DNA of 15,176 nt from Pseudomonadota bacterium. Its GTDB lineage: Bacteria > Pseudomonadota > Alphaproteobacteria > Acetobacterales > Acetobacteraceae. The stretch's first letter is position 1. Each line of letters opens with the position of its first letter. The stretch lies in the NCBI GenBank assembly GCA_021845555.1, contig JAJZVS010000038.1, forward strand, positions 1 to 15,176, given 5' to 3'. Below, piece by piece: positions 14,190 through 15,176 of this stretch. A program made the translations under genes and the position numbers. The notes below the pieces were generated by a model. The model was not told the origin of the DNA and ran no database searches. It saw only the letters and a list, made by a program, of their open reading frames with translations.

Positions 14190-14443
14190 GTCATGGCCAG
14201 CAGGCGTTCGGTCTGCTCCAGGATCGCCGCGGCCAGCGCGGCGCCTTCCGCCCCCGCCTCGCGGGCGAGGCCGAGGGCGCGGTACTCGTCCTGCATCGCC
14301 GCGCTGATCGTGGGCCAGGGGGGCACGTCGGCGGCGCGCAGCCGGGCGAGCAGAGCGGTGAGCTCGGCCATCGGGTCCGGCGCGGGCGGCGGGACCTGCG
14401 GGGGCGCGGCGAACAGGTCGGACTGGGCGGCGACCCGGGGCAT
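14183..14443 (-). CDS. Small uncharacterised protein (86 aa)
   Basis: The protein begins MPRVAAQSDLFAAPP at ATG 14443, followed by a Pro-rich stretch (15-24) and a predicted helical part: MAELTALLARLRAADVPPW, then DEYRALGLAREAG, then LAAAILEQTERLLAM. Third codon positions are almost entirely G or C, and the helices are amphipathic, which supports real coding. The open frame continues upstream to 14707, but that part is Gly/Arg-rich, overlaps the divergent small gene and looks non-coding. No clear ribosome binding site is seen. It has no membrane segment, signal or catalytic motif. I do not recognise a named family, though the layout reminds me of short hypothetical proteins in Acetobacteraceae. 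It diverges from the 58-residue gene across 66 bp. Confidence 0.65.
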   Translation of the reverse strand: MPRVAAQSDLFAAPPQVPPPAPDPMAELTALLARLRAADVPPWPTISAAMQDEYRALGLAREAGAEGAALAAAILEQTERLLAMTD

Positions 14444-14468
14444 GGCGGGAGTGTAGCGGAGCGCGGGG

Positions 14469-14482
14469 CGGTTGCGGAACCG
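14469..14482. promoter_or_regulatory. Dyad in the gap between two divergent small genes
   Basis: CGGTT-GCGG-AACCG at 14469-14482 is a perfect 5-bp inverted repeat with a 4-bp centre, placed near the middle of the 66-bp gap (14444-14509). A shared operator for both small genes would sit just here. No promoter boxes are recognisable, and such a dyad is within reach of chance. Confidence 0.25.
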
Positions 14483-14509
14483 GCGGGGTCGCGCCCAGGA
14501 CGGCGGCGC

Positions 14510-14686
14510 ATGACCCGGAATGTTTTGCCCGACTACCTGGCCGAAATCCCCCGCGTCCGCGCCGAGCTCCGCCACGTCCGCGACCCCGCTCGCCGCCTCG
14601 CCGCGCTGCGCCTGATGGCGCCGGAACTCGACGCGAACTACCGTGCCTGCGCCGCCGCACACCGACCCCTGGCGGCGCCCAGCTAA
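14510..14686 (+). CDS. Small uncharacterised protein (58 aa)
   Basis: This short frame begins at ATG 14510, with AGGA (14497-14500) nine bases upstream. The protein is MTRNVLPDYLAEIPRVRAEL at the start, then Arg/Leu-rich (RRLAALRLMAPELDANYR) with a single Cys at about 47. About 86% of its codons end in G or C while second positions are much more mixed, the pattern expected of a real gene here. It looks like two or three amphipathic helices with no membrane segment or known motif. Its stop TAA shares three bases with the TAG of the convergent CapA-family gene. I do not recognise a family. The opposite strand is open too but reads as low-complexity Gly/Arg sequence. Confidence 0.5.
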   Translation: MTRNVLPDYLAEIPRVRAELRHVRDPARRLAALRLMAPELDANYRACAAAHRPLAAPS

Positions 14687-15176
14687 CCCTCCACGAGCTC
14701 CACCCACCCCGCCGCCGGCCGCAGCACCGTCGCGAACCCGCCGCTGACGGCCGACAGCTCTGCCAGCGTCGCCGCCTCCTCCTCCGGCCCGCGCGGCACC
14801 GTTTCATTGGCGGCATTGTGGCGGACGAAGCGGAACGTAGCGCCCGCCACCGCGCCGCCGTCCAGCGTCACGCGCGCCATCATCCCCACCCAGTCGCCAT
14901 GTGCACGCCCGCCGTGGCCGGTGTGGAAGGAGAAGCTGCCCAGGCCGTAGAAGATCGGCTTGCCGCGATACAGCTCCGCCGGCAGCGAGAAATGCGGCCC
15001 GTGCCCGATCACCACGTCGGCCCCGGCTTCCACCGCCGCGTGCGCGGTCTCGCGCATGTATTCCAGCACCTCCTTGCCGAGGCCCCAATGCACCGACGCC
15101 ACGACGACATCGGCGCGTGCGCGCAGCGCGGCGATATCGTCCGTGAATGAGCGCAACGAGTCCCGATCCGCCCAGG
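14683..15176 (-). CDS. CapA-family protein (PgsA/CapA metallophosphatase-like), C-terminal part
   Basis: About 163 residues are visible; the frame stays open through the right edge, so the start is outside the window (a TTG at 15156 is internal). Motifs of the CapA/poly-gamma-glutamate synthesis family are VVVASVHWG, then the block ADVVIGHGPHFSLPAELY and GKPIFYGLGSFSF. This domain has a calcineurin-like metallophosphatase fold; HWG and GHGPH would be metal-site segments. Members include CapA/PgsA of capsule and poly-gamma-glutamate systems and many proteins of unknown function. No CapB/CapC-type genes are in view, so a role in polymer synthesis is not supported by visible context. The stop codon overlaps that of the convergent 58-residue gene. 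Confidence 0.85.
   Translation of the reverse strand, partial: WADRDSLRSFTDDIAALRARADVVVASVHWGLGKEVLEYMRETAHAAVEAGADVVIGHGPHFSLPAELYRGKPIFYGLGSFSFHTGHGGRAHGDWVGMMARVTLDGGAVAGATFRFVRHNAANETVPRGPEEEAATLAELSAVSGGFATVLRPAAGWVELVEG

Noticed and set aside
14683..15176. GHGPH in place of GHHPH in the CapA-family protein as a loss of a metal ligand
   Set aside because: Both forms occur widely in the family, so it does not indicate an inactive protein.

Overview
The window is a gene-dense, high-GC chromosomal segment (visibly near 70% G+C, with codon third positions almost always G or C). Its gene content (a complete Liv-type ABC transporter, EmrAB-type efflux, Dps, and many small exported or redox proteins) suggests an alphaproteobacterium, perhaps a Rhodospirillales/Acetobacteraceae member. 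That placement is an inference from composition and protein style; no rRNA or marker gene is present. I see no tRNA, rRNA, CRISPR array, transposase, integrase or phage structural gene.

Layout. (1) 1-1006: the 5' part of a DJ-1/PfpI-family gene (minus, running off the left edge), divergent from a SOUL-family lipoprotein gene. (2) 1140-5480: a five-gene Liv-type ABC operon (binding protein, two permeases, two ATPases) with 4-nt overlaps at the ATPase junctions. (3) 5518-6790: an orphan D12-class DNA adenine methyltransferase and a NIPSNAP-family protein on the same strand, closed by a strong hairpin at 6798-6826. (4) 6845-8825: a FrnE/DsbA-type oxidoreductase gene, convergent with an LCAT-like alpha/beta hydrolase gene. 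(5) 9114-11330: an MFS exporter fused to a C-terminal monooxygenase-like (ABM) domain, then dps. (6) 11340-13996: an emrA-emrB-like efflux operon on the minus strand, convergent with dps. (7) 13997-14189: an intergenic element of adjacent hairpins resembling a REP/RIME-type palindromic repeat. (8) 14183-14686: two small uncharacterised genes diverging from a 66-bp gap. (9) 14683-15176: the C-terminal part of a CapA-family protein (minus, cut by the right edge).

How the genes work together. The Liv genes form one import machine for an amino acid or similar small solute. The methyltransferase and NIPSNAP genes follow it closely enough to be read with it. The remaining genes are mostly one- or two-gene units with stress or export roles: thiol redox (DsbA-like), iron/DNA protection (Dps) and multidrug efflux (MFS_3 and EmrAB). 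No regulator gene is in the window.

I see no convincing new multi-gene system. The points most worth a second look are: the orphan adenine methyltransferase with four GATC sites in 54 bp between its stop codon and the next start; the palindromic intergenic element near 14100-14190; the two small unknown proteins sharing a gap with a dyad; and the very tight convergent gene ends, two of them spanned by hairpins.
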